Of a DNA stretch of 64,000 bases, positions 47,281 through 58,735 are shown piece by piece. Origin of the DNA: Branchiostoma floridae. Its lineage: Eukaryota > Chordata > Leptocardii > Amphioxiformes > Branchiostomatidae. The first letter of the stretch is position 1. Every line of letters begins with the position of its first letter. Below the pieces are notes generated by a model that was not told the DNA's origin, searched no databases, and saw only the letters and a list, made by a program, of their open reading frames with translations. The position numbers and the translations under genes were made by a program. The DNA lies in contig NW_023365703.1 in assembly GCF_000003815.2 (NCBI RefSeq), positions 125,188 through 189,187 on the forward strand, given 5' to 3'.

Positions 47281-47923
47281 GCCTCACCCTGTTGTTTTAT
47301 TAATGAAGAACTTTCAGAGGAACTAAGTTGAGCCCCAGGATATTTACCAAGTCTTAAGCCCGGAAGGGAAGACTCAATTGTGGCATTGGCGATAAATCTA
47401 CATTAAAAGAAAAAAAATAGAACAGGTGCAAACAACGCCACAGCAACCACTTTCCGCCATTAGAAGAAAAAACACGATCGTTCAAAAAGTGTCCATTGAC
47501 TTGCCTAAGCAGTCGTTAAACTAAAACGATAAGTTTCCAATATTGCATAGAACAAAAGAACACCCCGGTGCATGCAGTAAGGCGCCTAACCACACAGCAA
47601 GGTGCCCCTAGGGGCCCGAAAGCGTTGATATGACAAAGAGGGCAAAACTGTCACAGGAATGTCCACCAAACGGCTTAAGTTTCTACAATGCAGTTTTCGG
47701 ATCACAAATAATCATCAACGGTATAAGTTGAAATCAATTTAACACTTGCTTTGCAAAATGTGTCCCGCTACTGAATTAGAGAACATAGCATACATTTACT
47801 AATTGTTCCCTCTAAATAAAGTCACAAATTCCACAAAAGCGATATACTTTACCGGTAAAAATGATACACGTTGGATTGTATTGACAGTATAGCGAATAGA
47901 AAAGTGCGTATGAACTTGGTAAC

Positions 47924-48040
47924 TACTTATAGGTATGTTCTGTCGGTTTTGTCAGCTTGAGGTCCTCTCTCCGACTGTGTAGGTGAACTGGGGGATTAGG
48001 CTATAATCAACACGGATCTGTAAACATACTCCTTATCAAA
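47924..48040 (-). promoter_or_regulatory. promoter/exon-1 module, copy 7, donor mutated
   Basis: Minus strand: GATTATAGCC, ACACAGTCGGAGAGAGGAC and CATACCTATAAGTAG; the donor GT reads AT, so splicing from it should fail. Part of the exon (the GGCA.AACCGACTTCG stretch) is shortened. Confidence 0.45.
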
Positions 48041-48397
48041 GTGTACGATAGGTCGAATTTAACGTACATTCCGCCGACAGTAACTCACATGATTGGTCTA
48101 TTGCATGTGGTGTAACGTGAACGTGCGCTGTGATTGGTTAAACATGACATGTGTGCGTTATTGATAGTACCGCCACGTCAATGTTTCTATTGTATGTAGG
48201 GTCGACAGTTAGAAGTGTCTAATTTGATTTTTATTTTTAATTTTAGTCACATACACCTGCATATTGCAAGTGCGAATCATTTAACGTCGAGTTTTCACTT
48301 ATTGAAAACTCAGTCATTGGACCTTACTTTGCTTGATGTTTGACCGCTTGTGGTGTAACGTGATACTAGCTGACATTTATTCCCACCTTTTCTAATA

Positions 48398-48636
48398 CCC
48401 CATTTCCACTAGGACGGCGATCTCGCCGAGCTCTCTCTGCGACCTCAAAATTGACATATTGCTCAACGAATTGTATAGAAAAACACAAAACTTTTTACAC
48501 TTTGTGTGGTTTGTTGTCTTCTCAGTCACGCGTTCACGTTTCGTATGATATATACAATGTGAAAGCGAAGGTTACACATATTCTATTTAGGTCGCAGTGA
48601 GGGAACAGCGCGATCGCCGTCTAGTGGAAGGGGGGG
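48398..48636 (-). mobile_element. small inverted-repeat element (MITE-like), orientation 2
   Basis: Same element and same insertion point as 26,178-26,446, but reversed. The end with TAGGACGG and CTCTCTCTGCGACC is now left, the end with CTCACTGCGACCTAAATAG right, and the interior CAATTCG.TGAGC is on the other strand. The right flank GGCCTAAAAAGTTGTAA is the same in both copies. Confidence 0.8.
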
Positions 48637-49522
48637 CCTAAAAAGTTGTAACCCATCTCGTAAATTTGCCGACCATTAGTGAGACGGCGTCGTAATTATT
48701 GCCCTGAGGGGAAACGAGCTTTTCTAGGATACAGCCTGGCAAGACAACTTCTGTCAATGTTCTGTTGATGACAAATGAGTCTAATGAGAGCAAGATGGCG
48801 TCGGGTTGAGGCTAAACGATCACATGTACCATGGTTCAGTGAATATCTTTGTTGCAATACTAGAACATTGTTAGTTTGAGATTGATCGTTTCCTATCTAT
48901 GTGAACCCCGAGGCATATTGCACACAGGATGTCACTTATCGCAGACCTTGAGTGTAATATTGTAGAATAAGTCAAAGTAAATGACCTTTCATGTTATGGA
49001 TGGAGGCGTGAATAATTTGCTTTCTTACTATAAACGCTATTTGCGCTTCTTTTTAAAGTAGTTCCAATCTTTGGTAACTCGCTCTCTAACGCAACGTCCT
49101 CTAGAATGCCAAGACTGTACAAACAAGGCGAAGATAGAGATCAAATAAAGCGGAGTCTGAAAACCGTTTAGAAGTAGCGAATACATGTAACTCGGTAAAT
49201 GATAATCTAGGTTTATCCAAGTATGACGTATTTTGAATGACCTAACGATTTTTGGATGGTTTGTTGATGGAACAAATTATGAATATTTTTTGTGTTTTTG
49301 TAAGTCTGACAGTAATGTAATACATTGAAATTGGGCAAAATTAACTAATAAAACAGGTATGACTCCAACTACGCTTAACGATGTAATTTAATATAGAAGC
49401 TGTGTTTGTCGGAGACCAGCTAACACTCAATTTTTCGGTCGTGCCTAAGGCTTACAATAAAATCAAACTAGACTAGAAGTAAAGTGACCGGGGTTGTGCT
49501 ACTTCTACAAGCGCTTGCATGA

Positions 49523-49639
49523 ATGACCTTAGGCAACATTTTGTCGCGTGCCAGTCAGCAGGCTCCTGTGCGTGTCCATGTCAAAGGTCAGCCAGATAAT
49601 AGCGTCAGACCGTGGCGTGAGAGAATTAAAGGTAAGTAA
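49523..49639 (+). CDS. conserved 38-codon ORF ending at an intact splice donor, copy 2
   Basis: MTLGNILSRASQQAPV... to ...VRPWRERIK, with AAAG|GTAAGTAAG at 49,628-49,640, a strong 5' splice site. If spliced, the coding exon would be 49,523-49,631. Compared with 27,513 there are four amino-acid changes, two silent changes and no indel. No domain is recognised and no acceptor exon could be identified. Confidence 0.35.
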   Translation: MTLGNILSRASQQAPVRVHVKGQPDNSVRPWRERIKGK

Positions 49640-50221
49640 GGGGTTCCCTTACTCTCTGGATAGAGTTTATCAAGAGTGTAGCTAACTATCTATTCTAACC
49701 TATGTGGTGAATTTACGTTACCCATTTTTTTTAAATGTGAAAAGCACAAAAGTGTTAATAAAATTCAATTCAATTTAGAATATTTTGTGAATTATAAAAA
49801 TAATTAATACGACCCATTCCTGGACCCGCTCATTTGTAGGGACCAATCAGCGCCTTCGTCAAAAATTTTGACGATTCCAGACGTTAAGATGGTCAGGGTT
49901 CCTAGTCGGAACAGCAGAGAAGCGACTGTATATATTGTATAATGAATGTATAATGAACTATTTTCCGGATGGCACCCAAGCTACATCTTCACAGCATTTC
50001 AATGAAACACAAACAATAAAGCACATAATCTACGAGTTTGAAATTTTACTCCGTGAGACAATGCAATGAATTGTTATAATATCACCATGACTTCATATTA
50101 TTTCTGCAATCTTTACCTCCGTAACAATGCTTCGAAGAGGCGACTTTGTTGACAGGTGAAAACTGATATAACTGGTGGGATATCAACCATCCCTTAAATT
50201 CTACTGCAACTCCTCCACCAG

Positions 50222-51800
50222 CGACATGAAAAACCTTACTCAATTCGATGCACAACCACTGTAAGTTAGAGAGACTCCCGCGTGGCCTGTTTACAGACAA
50301 TCCGTCTTTGGTAGAGATTCAGTACTTCAAAAACAGCTGTAGTTCAAGCCGCGACCTTGAGGAGGGAGTGTTCAACAGACTGCCACATCTAAAATCCTTG
50401 CATGTCGTCTATTTTCTGGCCAATCTCTCAAAGCTCCAGAAATTTTACATCATTGGATGTTTCCTGTATATGTAACAACATTTTTACTATTGACATCTAT
50501 ATATTCATAGACACGATGAACATCCAGAAAGTATACCTGAGCTCAAACGCCATTGAAAGCAAAGACACAGGTTTTATATAACTGAGGCTGCCCTAAGATG
50601 CCCGTTTTTTTACGCGCTCGAACTCACGGCGCTCCATCACTAGTTGCCAAAGAAAGGTCAAGTTCTTAACAATGAATTTTTAACACATTGATATATATTG
50701 TCCTTTGACTCCAATACACCCTACAACGTTTCCGGTAACCTGAATGTGCATACAAGCTTCAGGCCTTGTCCTTGGACAACAACCCGATCCAAGAAGCTTT
50801 AGTCCCTAGTCAATTCTCCATTTTGAACAGGTATGGTATCTTCGTATTTACGTAATAATGTCACATATAATTCTTATTCGATTCAGACACATGCGAGTGG
50901 GCATATATACAGTTAAGGCATACACTATCTAGATATATAGCAAAAAAATGAAACGTCATTTATGACATATCACGCATTTATAACCGTAATTTATCATTAA
51001 CACAGGCTTTCTAATCTGTACCTGTCCAACATCAGCTATCGTATACTTTCAACACCAAGGCGCTCTTTGGCTCTGGCACCCTTGACGATGTATCCATGTC
51101 ATATAATTATAACTGGCAAATTACCATCGCACCTACCACATTTCAATACATACCGCCAGCTCATCTCTACTTCATGCCCTGTCACAGCTACGTTGACTGG
51201 ATCTTGCCTGCCACATGTCCCCTGATCCATGCTTCCGAACTTGACATTTCCAATGGACAAATTAGTTCGGTGGCGGGGTGGACTTTCTCTACTGCATATT
51301 TCTCAAACCTCACAAGACTGAAGATGAATGAGGGAAAACCTTTACATTTTCTCCCCGCCAATGTTGCTGACAAATTTCCCAACCTGACAGCGCTTATTGT
51401 CTACAAAGACCCTTTCCACTATGAATGACAACTAAAAGGCTTCTCTAGTTGGCTTTGTGAATGAATCAATCCTCCATTCGTTGAACTCCGAGTCTACAAG
51501 GCAAAGACCGTAAGGGCGTTCCCCTCGTAAGCCTGAAGTGCGACTGCCAACACTAGGCAGTGCCCTCTATCGAAATCAGCGGGAGCGACACCTAAGTTCA
51601 TGAAGGCCAGACCGCCATGTTGAAGTGTAAAATTTCAAGCTGTCCTTAAGCCGAGTTTTTTTTTAAGCCAACACGACAATGCGCCCACTATCGACAACAG
51701 CGGGAATGACACCTCCATTCATGAATGCCAGACCGCCAAGTTGAAGTGTAAGCCAGGTGCAGCCAAACTGTGCCCTACAAATCGACAATGAAAATAAACA
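50222..51800 (+). pseudogene. LRR-Ig receptor pseudogene
   Basis: Leucine-rich repeats (CKLERLPRGLFTDNP, DLEEGVFNRLPHLKSL, LQALSLDNNP near 50,757, LSNLYLSNISY near 51,005, FSNLTRLKMNEG and FPNLTALIVYKD) are followed by a decayed LRR C-terminal cap. There the usual NPFHCDC reads DPFHYE-stop and then QLKGFSSWL. Two copies of an Ig-domain start follow (HEGQTAMLKCK near 51,602; HECQTAKLKCK near 51,715). A splice-like pair, AACAG|GTATGG (50,830) and ACACAG|GC (51,004), keeps the LRR frame, so this decayed from an intron-containing gene rather than a processed copy. Frameshifts near 50,245 and stops near 50,475, 51,426 and 51,590 show it is broken. Confidence 0.75.
50583..50673 (-). mobile_element. 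terminal fragment of the CCGCCCTAAGA element
   Basis: Matches the reverse complement of 58,640-58,733 (ACGCGCTCGAAC, GGCGCTCCATCACTAGTTGCC). It lies inside the LRR pseudogene and is one of the events that disrupted it. Confidence 0.7.
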
Positions 51801-52590
51801 CAAATCAAGGTTATGAATACTTTTACAGTGCAGTGACGTAAAACATGAATTTGGGGTTATCTATCCCCTTGTTTTTTTTTATTTTATAATCGTTCACTGC
51901 CCGGCAATACTATTTTCATCTAAATGTTGGCTGTTACGAAAGTACTGCAGTTCTGGGAATCATGGCAAGGGCAAGATATTGATCTACTTTTAAAGCAAGG
52001 GTATAATAAGTAGGGCTTGGTACCGGTACAAAAACTTTAGGTATAGGTCCAGTTCAGGTCCAGAGGATCAGGTCCATGTCCGGAACTGAACCTGGACCTA
52101 ATAAAAACGTATGAGAAGTTATAAGACATATATACAAACAAACCCATGGGAAGAAATTTGTTTCAACTAGAAATGCCATAACGGGATATATTAATATACG
52201 TCTGGGGTCAGTTTTGACCTCATACGGTGGTTTAAGGGTTAATCTATCTATGAAACTTTCTTTTTACTTGACAATAAAATAAATGCGTATATGGATAATA
52301 TTTTTGTTCCAGATGTGTAGTGTCATTTATTTGATAATATTTTCATTTATCGATGTCTATAGATAATTTATAAAACAAATTCAGATTCAAAGAAAGCTCT
52401 CAATTAGACCCAAACTACAATAAGTGTTGCCAATATTTTGACATATATTCCTACCTTAAAGCAATCTGCTCATTCTTTTAGAGTGCGATATTTACCCAGT
52501 TGCAGGTTTCATATGCAGCGAAATAGATTAAACTAGAATAGAACGAGTTATTATGTGCAATGCAGCGTACATGAAAGATAGAGCACACTG
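51800..52590. other. unassigned, with a GGTCC-rich hairpin
   Basis: No gene is seen. At 52,050-52,105 AGGTCCAGTTCAGGTCCAG faces GGAACTGAACCTGGACCT, an imperfect hairpin. Confidence 0.5.
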
Positions 52591-52599
52591 AAAGCGGAA

Positions 52600-52735
52600 C
52601 TTCGCGGTTACACCATAGACTGCAGTCTACTACCATAGTAGAAAAATGTTCGCGGTGAAGTGGTCACCGCGAAAACCGCGAACATTAATCCACCGCGAAC
52701 ATTTCTACATTTACAGTAACCCCTATTATTTAGGC
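52600..52735. repeat. CGCGAA hairpin repeat
   Basis: TTCGCGGTT, TTCGCGGTGAAGTGGTCACC, CCGCGAAAACCGCGAAC and CCACCGCGAACATTTCTAC are arranged as nested inverted repeats and end in TTTACAGTA. This is probably a small non-autonomous element. Confidence 0.6.
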
Positions 52736-53279
52736 CACGTTACTGCTGGGTGCTGATGGTTCTTAGTGGTAGGCCATTAATGCATGGCACCAAACTAAGC
52801 TTTGAAATGGTGTTTAAAAAATTACCTTCCAAGTCCACTAACTCTTTTACAAAATGTTATGAAATAGATAATTGTAGAATGTTTTTATTACTATTTTAAA
52901 ACCATGAGAAGTATTCTAGATCACATCATGGCTATTTCCAAAGTTAAAAAGATAACCTGAGAAATATGTTGAGAGTAAAGATTGCGTCCAAAATATTTCT
53001 TTTGTACACAATGATAGTATGTAAGTTAATTCCAAGACAATGTCAACAAACATCAAGAAATGATACTACATTTCATACTCAAAGATGGCGTCTCGATTTG
53101 CGAGGACAAAAGCACAAAGGCATAACAGCGATATTTAGTTCTGGATGGACAGATTTCGATCTAGGTATCAGTTAACTAAAACATTCAACACTCAGAATGC
53201 ACTATTTTGCTGGTGCACCATAAAGAATGCATGACTTTGTTAGGCGAAAATGGTAAGTAACCGAAAACATATTTCTCTT

Positions 53280-55550
53280 TTTGCTGGAGGATGACAGTTC
53301 AAAATTAGTAATGACCATTCGATACAATAACCATACTCACAAGTAGTTGACCCCTAAGGGTACACAAACATTAAGGAGGCAAGCCAATCCACTAGGCCAC
53401 GCTCACTCGTGGCTACTCGCGACCACTGGACCACGCTCACTCGCGGCTATTCGTGGCTTCATGGCTTACACACGACCTTGATCCTTGGATCCTTGGATCG
53501 TTCGTCGAAAACATATTTTATTTTCTTGGTTCTTTCGTTCCTTGTATTGTTAGTCATTCGCTACCATTTGAAAACATGTACTCCATGAAGAAACCATGTA
53601 TACCATCTATTTTGGTTGTGAAAATATAAACCTATGCCCTGCAATTCTTAAATATGTTTTTATTTAGAGTAAACTCATTTATCTGACAAAATACATGCAT
53701 TAAGATAGAAATAATAAAAGCAAGAGTGATAGAAAGCTCCTTGATTGAATGTATCATGTATCAAATACGTGCACAAATTATGTTAAACACCAATCGCCTG
53801 TGTTTTAATATGCATTCTATCTGTAATATGTTGGCTTATATTCTGCTCGTGGCTTTCTACTTACCTTGCCATGTTTGCTTTCGTTTTTAAGACACATGAA
53901 AAAGTATACGTTATTTATAATCATGTCTAATTTACCTAAAAAAAGATAAGCTTTAAAATCTACAAACATTTACAGCGGAGTGTGTTTATATTGTCCGGTC
54001 CGCACGGATGTATCCCCGTGCACGCGACGCCACCGTGACGTAGGCCAAACCATTATATCATATAACATTAAAGTTGCGAATCTGGTAAGCAGGTTCCGTA
54101 GCTACGTCGAAGATTAATCATTACTCTTTGGATCCAGGGGGCGCAAGTCCACATCCCCTGTGAGGAATCGTTTGGTTTGGATGGAGGTTGAATCGTTTGG
54201 TAGGTCAATGTAACGTAACCCTTCTTATAACACTGTTAAACGCCGAAGCCATAATCAAGTCAGAATGGAAGGTTCTGGTCAATTAAGGCATGTGACACGG
54301 TTCTAGTTAGTTGAAAACACGTGTATTCTTGTAAATTTTTAACGCATTGTCGTATTGTAACGAAACTTCATACAGAGTTAGTTCTATGCGGTACACATAA
54401 AATGCACATGTGATATCTGTTGCTGCACTGTAATTTTGGGTTAGAAATAACGATTTTGGTTAAAAATATTGTTGTTTCATTCATGTATCAATTCCCCAGC
54501 GGGGACACGGACTATAGCCTTGATTTTTACGAGATAAGAACTTATTCCCAACGGAAATGATCTGTCCAAGGGTATTTTGGATTATATAACGAAATCGTGA
54601 TAATTTTGGGGCAAAAACATCAAAAACAAATATTTTTCCTAGATTTTCCGCCAAAATATCGCTCTTACAAAAAATATTATCGTTCTAAGTTCAAATACCC
54701 TTGGATAATATTCATCTGCAAGCTATAATGTCAACAAAATAACTACTTTTTCTATCAAGAATACAATTTTGACCGGGGAAATAACATTTAAAGGTAGTAA
54801 ACACGTTCCGCGGTCAGCCCGGGCCTCTCAGTCCCCGTTTTCGCGCCATTTCACACTCCGGGGGGTAGAACGCGTTCGGAAGGTACCATTATGCCGCTTT
54901 GGTGGGGGTGGCTTTTTTCGTTATACATTCATGTTTGATAAACATTCGATCGTTATTTATAAGGGCTATCATTCATAGGACTTCCCATAATACATTTGGG
55001 TGTGCAATATATCATAACTTCCTGTTCTTTTACAAATCCAATGCAAATTTGTATGTAAATTGAATGTAACATTGGACTATTCTGATGGCTCGCCTCTCCT
55101 TTGGGGTCACTTGCGGTCACTGGTTCGTCTGACTCGATTTGCGGCTACATGGGGTCCGTTTAGATTATTTTTAACGTACTTTGCCAAACGAAAGTTGTCG
55201 ATGTTTAAATACACTTTATAATGATGTTAATGACTCTCCAATAACAGGCTTTAGTTCTTCAAAAAGACAGGTTTATGGCCAAGATACGAGTGAAAACTCC
55301 AGTCGCTGTGGGTGATCGACAAAGTTAACGTTACTGATCTGTATACGACAATCCTCTACATGTCTCTTCACAAGGCAGATGCTTTTATTCATCAACATTT
55401 CATTGTTCCCACTAAGATACAGCATGAAAACATTGAAAATCATCAGCAAGTTCCCTGCTCCGTCAAATAGCAAAGTCTTGGTTAAGTCACCCTCCGGGTG
55501 GGCTGAAAATGGACTAGTCCAAATACCAGATTCATGTTCGAAAGAAACTC
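53280..55550. other. unassigned insertion within palindrome 3 left arm
   Basis: No gene is recognised. Noted: a short direct duplication with GGCCACGCTCACTCG / GACCACGCTCACTCG (53,395-53,460); an imperfect inverted repeat TCCAAGGGTATTTTGGA (54,566) versus CAAATACCCTTGGATAATAT (54,692); and a GC-richer stretch at 54,800-54,910. Confidence 0.5.
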
Positions 55551-55554
55551 ACAT

Positions 55555-55647
55555 GCCGTAATTGACCAGAGTGAGCGGTCCAAATAGCTGCTGCGTTTAT
55601 GTAGCAGTCAATTTCGGAAATCGTGAGTTCGAACCTCACGTACAGCT
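55555..55647 (+). tRNA. tRNA-like sequence with long variable region (Leu-type), possibly a pseudogene
   Basis: The T arm is perfect (GTGAG-TTCGAAC-CTCAC, 55,624-55,640) and GAGTTCGAACCTC fits the B box. A D-arm-like GACC...GGTC (55,564-55,581) precedes a GCTGC.GTTTA.GT.GCAGTC segment resembling Leu tRNAs, where the loop would present TAT instead of TAG. The acceptor strands GCCGTAA and GTACAGC pair imperfectly. T6 at 55,653-55,658 would serve as a Pol III terminator. A three-base GCT repetition and mismatches suggest a decayed gene. Confidence 0.4.
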
Positions 55648-55659
55648 AACTGTTTTTTC

Positions 55660-56245
55660 TTTGCTTAACAAATCCCACGGAATATCTGTTGATAGAAAAT
55701 AGACCAATTCAAGACTTCGACGTTTAACTGCCCTCCTTTGTTTTTGTTTGTCAAACTACTCATTTGCTAGCTTTCTTGTTTCATTAATAAACACAACTCT
55801 TTCGTCTTGCAACCAGAACATGGAATTTGGGATTTCTTTTTTATCATTATTTTCAAACACCAACAACATTAAAGTGCCGTAGGTTACAACGGAACGTTAC
55901 ATGAGTCTAAAGTATATTTCTACGTGTTCTCAGTCAACCAGCAGATTATCAAAATTGTCATATTTGACACAAGGTTTACATATCTGAACACAAAAAAAAG
56001 GTTTCCACTACAGATTGCAGGTACACAGAATACAGGTACTGAGTTTAAGTACACAGCTCAGCCCCTGTCCCAATTAATCTTACTTATAAATTAGTCATCT
56101 TCTAATGCCCATCAAATGACAACCTAATCTGTTGTAGCAATTTTACATCTTACTTACATCGTTTCTCATCATAATGTACTCCTCAGCTTGCCACCAGTAA
56201 AAATCTTTTTCATTAAGGCGAAAATTGCAGCTTTTTTTAAAAGTT
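55660..56245. other. unassigned, no gene seen
   Basis: AT-rich; nothing recognised. Confidence 0.5.
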
Positions 56246-56834
56246 CTTGTTTGTTATACCTCGAATATGGTAATCGAAGCGCTGAAAATCTGAAAAACAA
56301 TCTACTTTATCCAGACACAAATTCTATTATTTTACCAAAATTGTATATCTAATGTATACATGCATTATTAATTAAAAAAAAGGCTTGTTTGAATAAACTT
56401 GCCCAAGCCCCTTTATCATCATCAAAAGAAAGGTGATATTTCTGAATAGTTATCAGACCAACATGTTACTTTTTGCTTATATTTAATCCCATCGTTTCCT
56501 AATAATGTATGTACGTTGAGTGAATTATCGTAACTTGGTTGGTCATACCTTATCACGGATTAGTGCAATATCTCCCAAGTCCTATATCTAGGCACCTACA
56601 TTTCTCGAAAACAAACGTGCATCTCCTTGTACATGATTGCAACACGTCGTCCAGATTTTACAAAAATACAAATGTCATCCTACTTCAGACGTATGACGAG
56701 ATTTCTTCTCATATTCATATATCATTGTCTAGCAGAAGATGGTGGGTGGTTCATTGCTTGTAAAGTCAACCACTGGTTATAAAGAAATGGTAGTGTTTCA
56801 AACCTGCACATCAGTCTCAGCTGAAAAAGCCAGC

Positions 56835-57699
56835 TGAGCAAAGCTGTATCTCTTACTTTTCGTTTGATTCTCAACAACATAATGGAAAAATCAGTATTTA
56901 GATGTGCAAAAATTCAATTAACTTAAGTCTTGGCCCCCTAAGCTCTTATTGAAGAGTTAATAAGTAAACACATTATATCTATGTACAAAGCCACGGGTCA
57001 GAATCAATTTCAGTGAACTTACAATGAGCAATGTCTAGCCTAATTGTAAAGATGCGTTTGCTAAACTATTTAATACAACCTTAACACTGGATATGATATA
57101 AACAGCTAGATATTTAGAGGGAATATGACAGTTTTAGAATAAGGTCTACCTCAATCTTTGTAGTACTGCCAGGCACCCTTATATCGTACCATTAGTTGAA
57201 CAATTGCGTTAAAGTAGGTTTTCACTAGAATGTAAAAAAAAACTGGATATCTGAACTGCACTGTTTAGGTGAAGTGAATTATTTTGGAGGTACCAATGCT
57301 CCATGAATGTTTCAAATGTGGCAGTCTACGGGTATAGATTTAAGCAATCGATGATATACTTTTACTTCACAGAAGCCAAAACACAGACATGTTTATATAT
57401 AGTGGATTTGGCTGTCAAAGTATTTTGCCCAACACCATAATGATCAAATGTCTTTATTGTAAACATCGATCATTCGAAAAAAAATTCCCTTGGAAGGGAT
57501 AGGCACCGCTATGTTGTTTAATACACAGACTGACGTATGTGTAGCTTTCTAGCCATGAAACGCTTTTAGAATAGGCAGAAGGGTGTAATGTCTAAACGCC
57601 TTTGTTTCTTTTATAATTATCACATTGCCGAAGCCAAGTCCATTTGTCCGTAAAGCGCTATTTCGATAGGATGTTTTAAATAATACATTTTTTTTAGTT
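56835..57699. other. unassigned, between palindrome 3 arm and central element
   Basis: No gene or repeat is recognised. Confidence 0.5.
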
Positions 57700-58735
57700 T
57701 AACGGGGCCGCCCTAAGATGGTCAGTGTCCTAAGACGTCACGGATTTTTTGCTGATCTTATTATGCATTAGTGCGCTGTGTTTGTTGCCACTGACTATGA
57801 TGATTAAAAAGGTAAATAAACCAAGTCCAAACACAAAGCTGTTTTTTTTTCATTAAAAAATACTTACACGTATTCACTTCCCTTTTTTGAAGACAGAGTT
57901 TTCACAATAATGTTGGTAGCGCCGAATCACTGTGGTCACCTGTTACTAGGTATTGGTGGCTCGTGTCCCTAAATATACAACCTGTACAAAACAGGCACAC
58001 AATTGTCATACACATAAGAAATAAAGCTTCACAATACACTACAAATATTGGTCTTCAAATGTTTGTTGAGTAGACCAGCCATAAAAAAACAACATAAGCA
58101 TCACCGTCATTGTTTTCCCCAGGGAGTGTGGCCCCGAAGGTGGCAGACAAGCGCACGCCCTAAAGATTTGTTAATCTAACAAATGATTCGTACCGCCTAT
58201 AAAAATGAAACTTCACAGAGTGATGTCGAATATGCTTCCCCAATACGTACACAGAGTTTTTATTTTTATTTTTGCGCTGTCGTTTTTCGAAATGATTTTG
58301 TTAGTCAGGCAGCCGCATTCAGTGCATTTCGCCCATTTCCCATGAAAACACCTGGATTGTGATAGATTCAGCCCTCCTCACGGGAGATGAGAAGCATACA
58401 CAATCACAATTTTACTGTCAAAAGAAAGCTAATATATCAAAAATTTAGAATTTTTATTTATGTTTATCTAAATTGGTCACCAGCTTCCGAAGAGAGCAAA
58501 TTACAAAAGCGTGCCAAGTTATATTCACGATAACGTCCTCGGTGTTTGCCAGTTGTAACGCGAAGGGTGAAGGGTTCATGAACAGTATGGATGCCTTCCT
58601 CATCCAAGTATGGTCTTTAGATGAATGTGTTAAAAATATATTGATCAAAACTTGACCACTCTTTGGCAACTAGTGATGGAGCGCCGAGCGTTCGAGCGCG
58701 TAAAAAAGCGTAACGTCTAAGGGCGGCCCCCGTTA
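57700..58735. mobile_element. DNA element with CCGCCCTAAGA terminal inverted repeats, about 1.04 kb
   Basis: The left end TAACGGGGCCGCCCTAAGA corresponds to the right end, which reverse-complements to TAACGGGGGCCGCCCTTAGA. No convincing transposase ORF is present, so it is non-autonomous. The target duplication is not clear. It sits in the centre of palindrome 3; a fragment of its right end is at 50,583-50,673. Confidence 0.75.

Larger units (their letters stand above)
47290..50045 (+). repeat. direct copy of palindrome 2 left-arm end plus centre
   Basis: 47,290-48,345 matches 25,070-26,140 and 48,345-50,045 matches 26,140-28,080, in the same order and orientation. Identity is about 80-90 percent with a few indels (for example some 80 bp present near 27,380-27,470 are missing here). 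No right arm follows; similarity stops at GAGTTTGAAAT, about 50,045. Confidence 0.8.

Noticed and set aside
52966-53175. 69-codon frame with hydrophobic N-terminus
   Set aside because: It overlaps a palindrome 3 arm whose other copies do not keep the frame.
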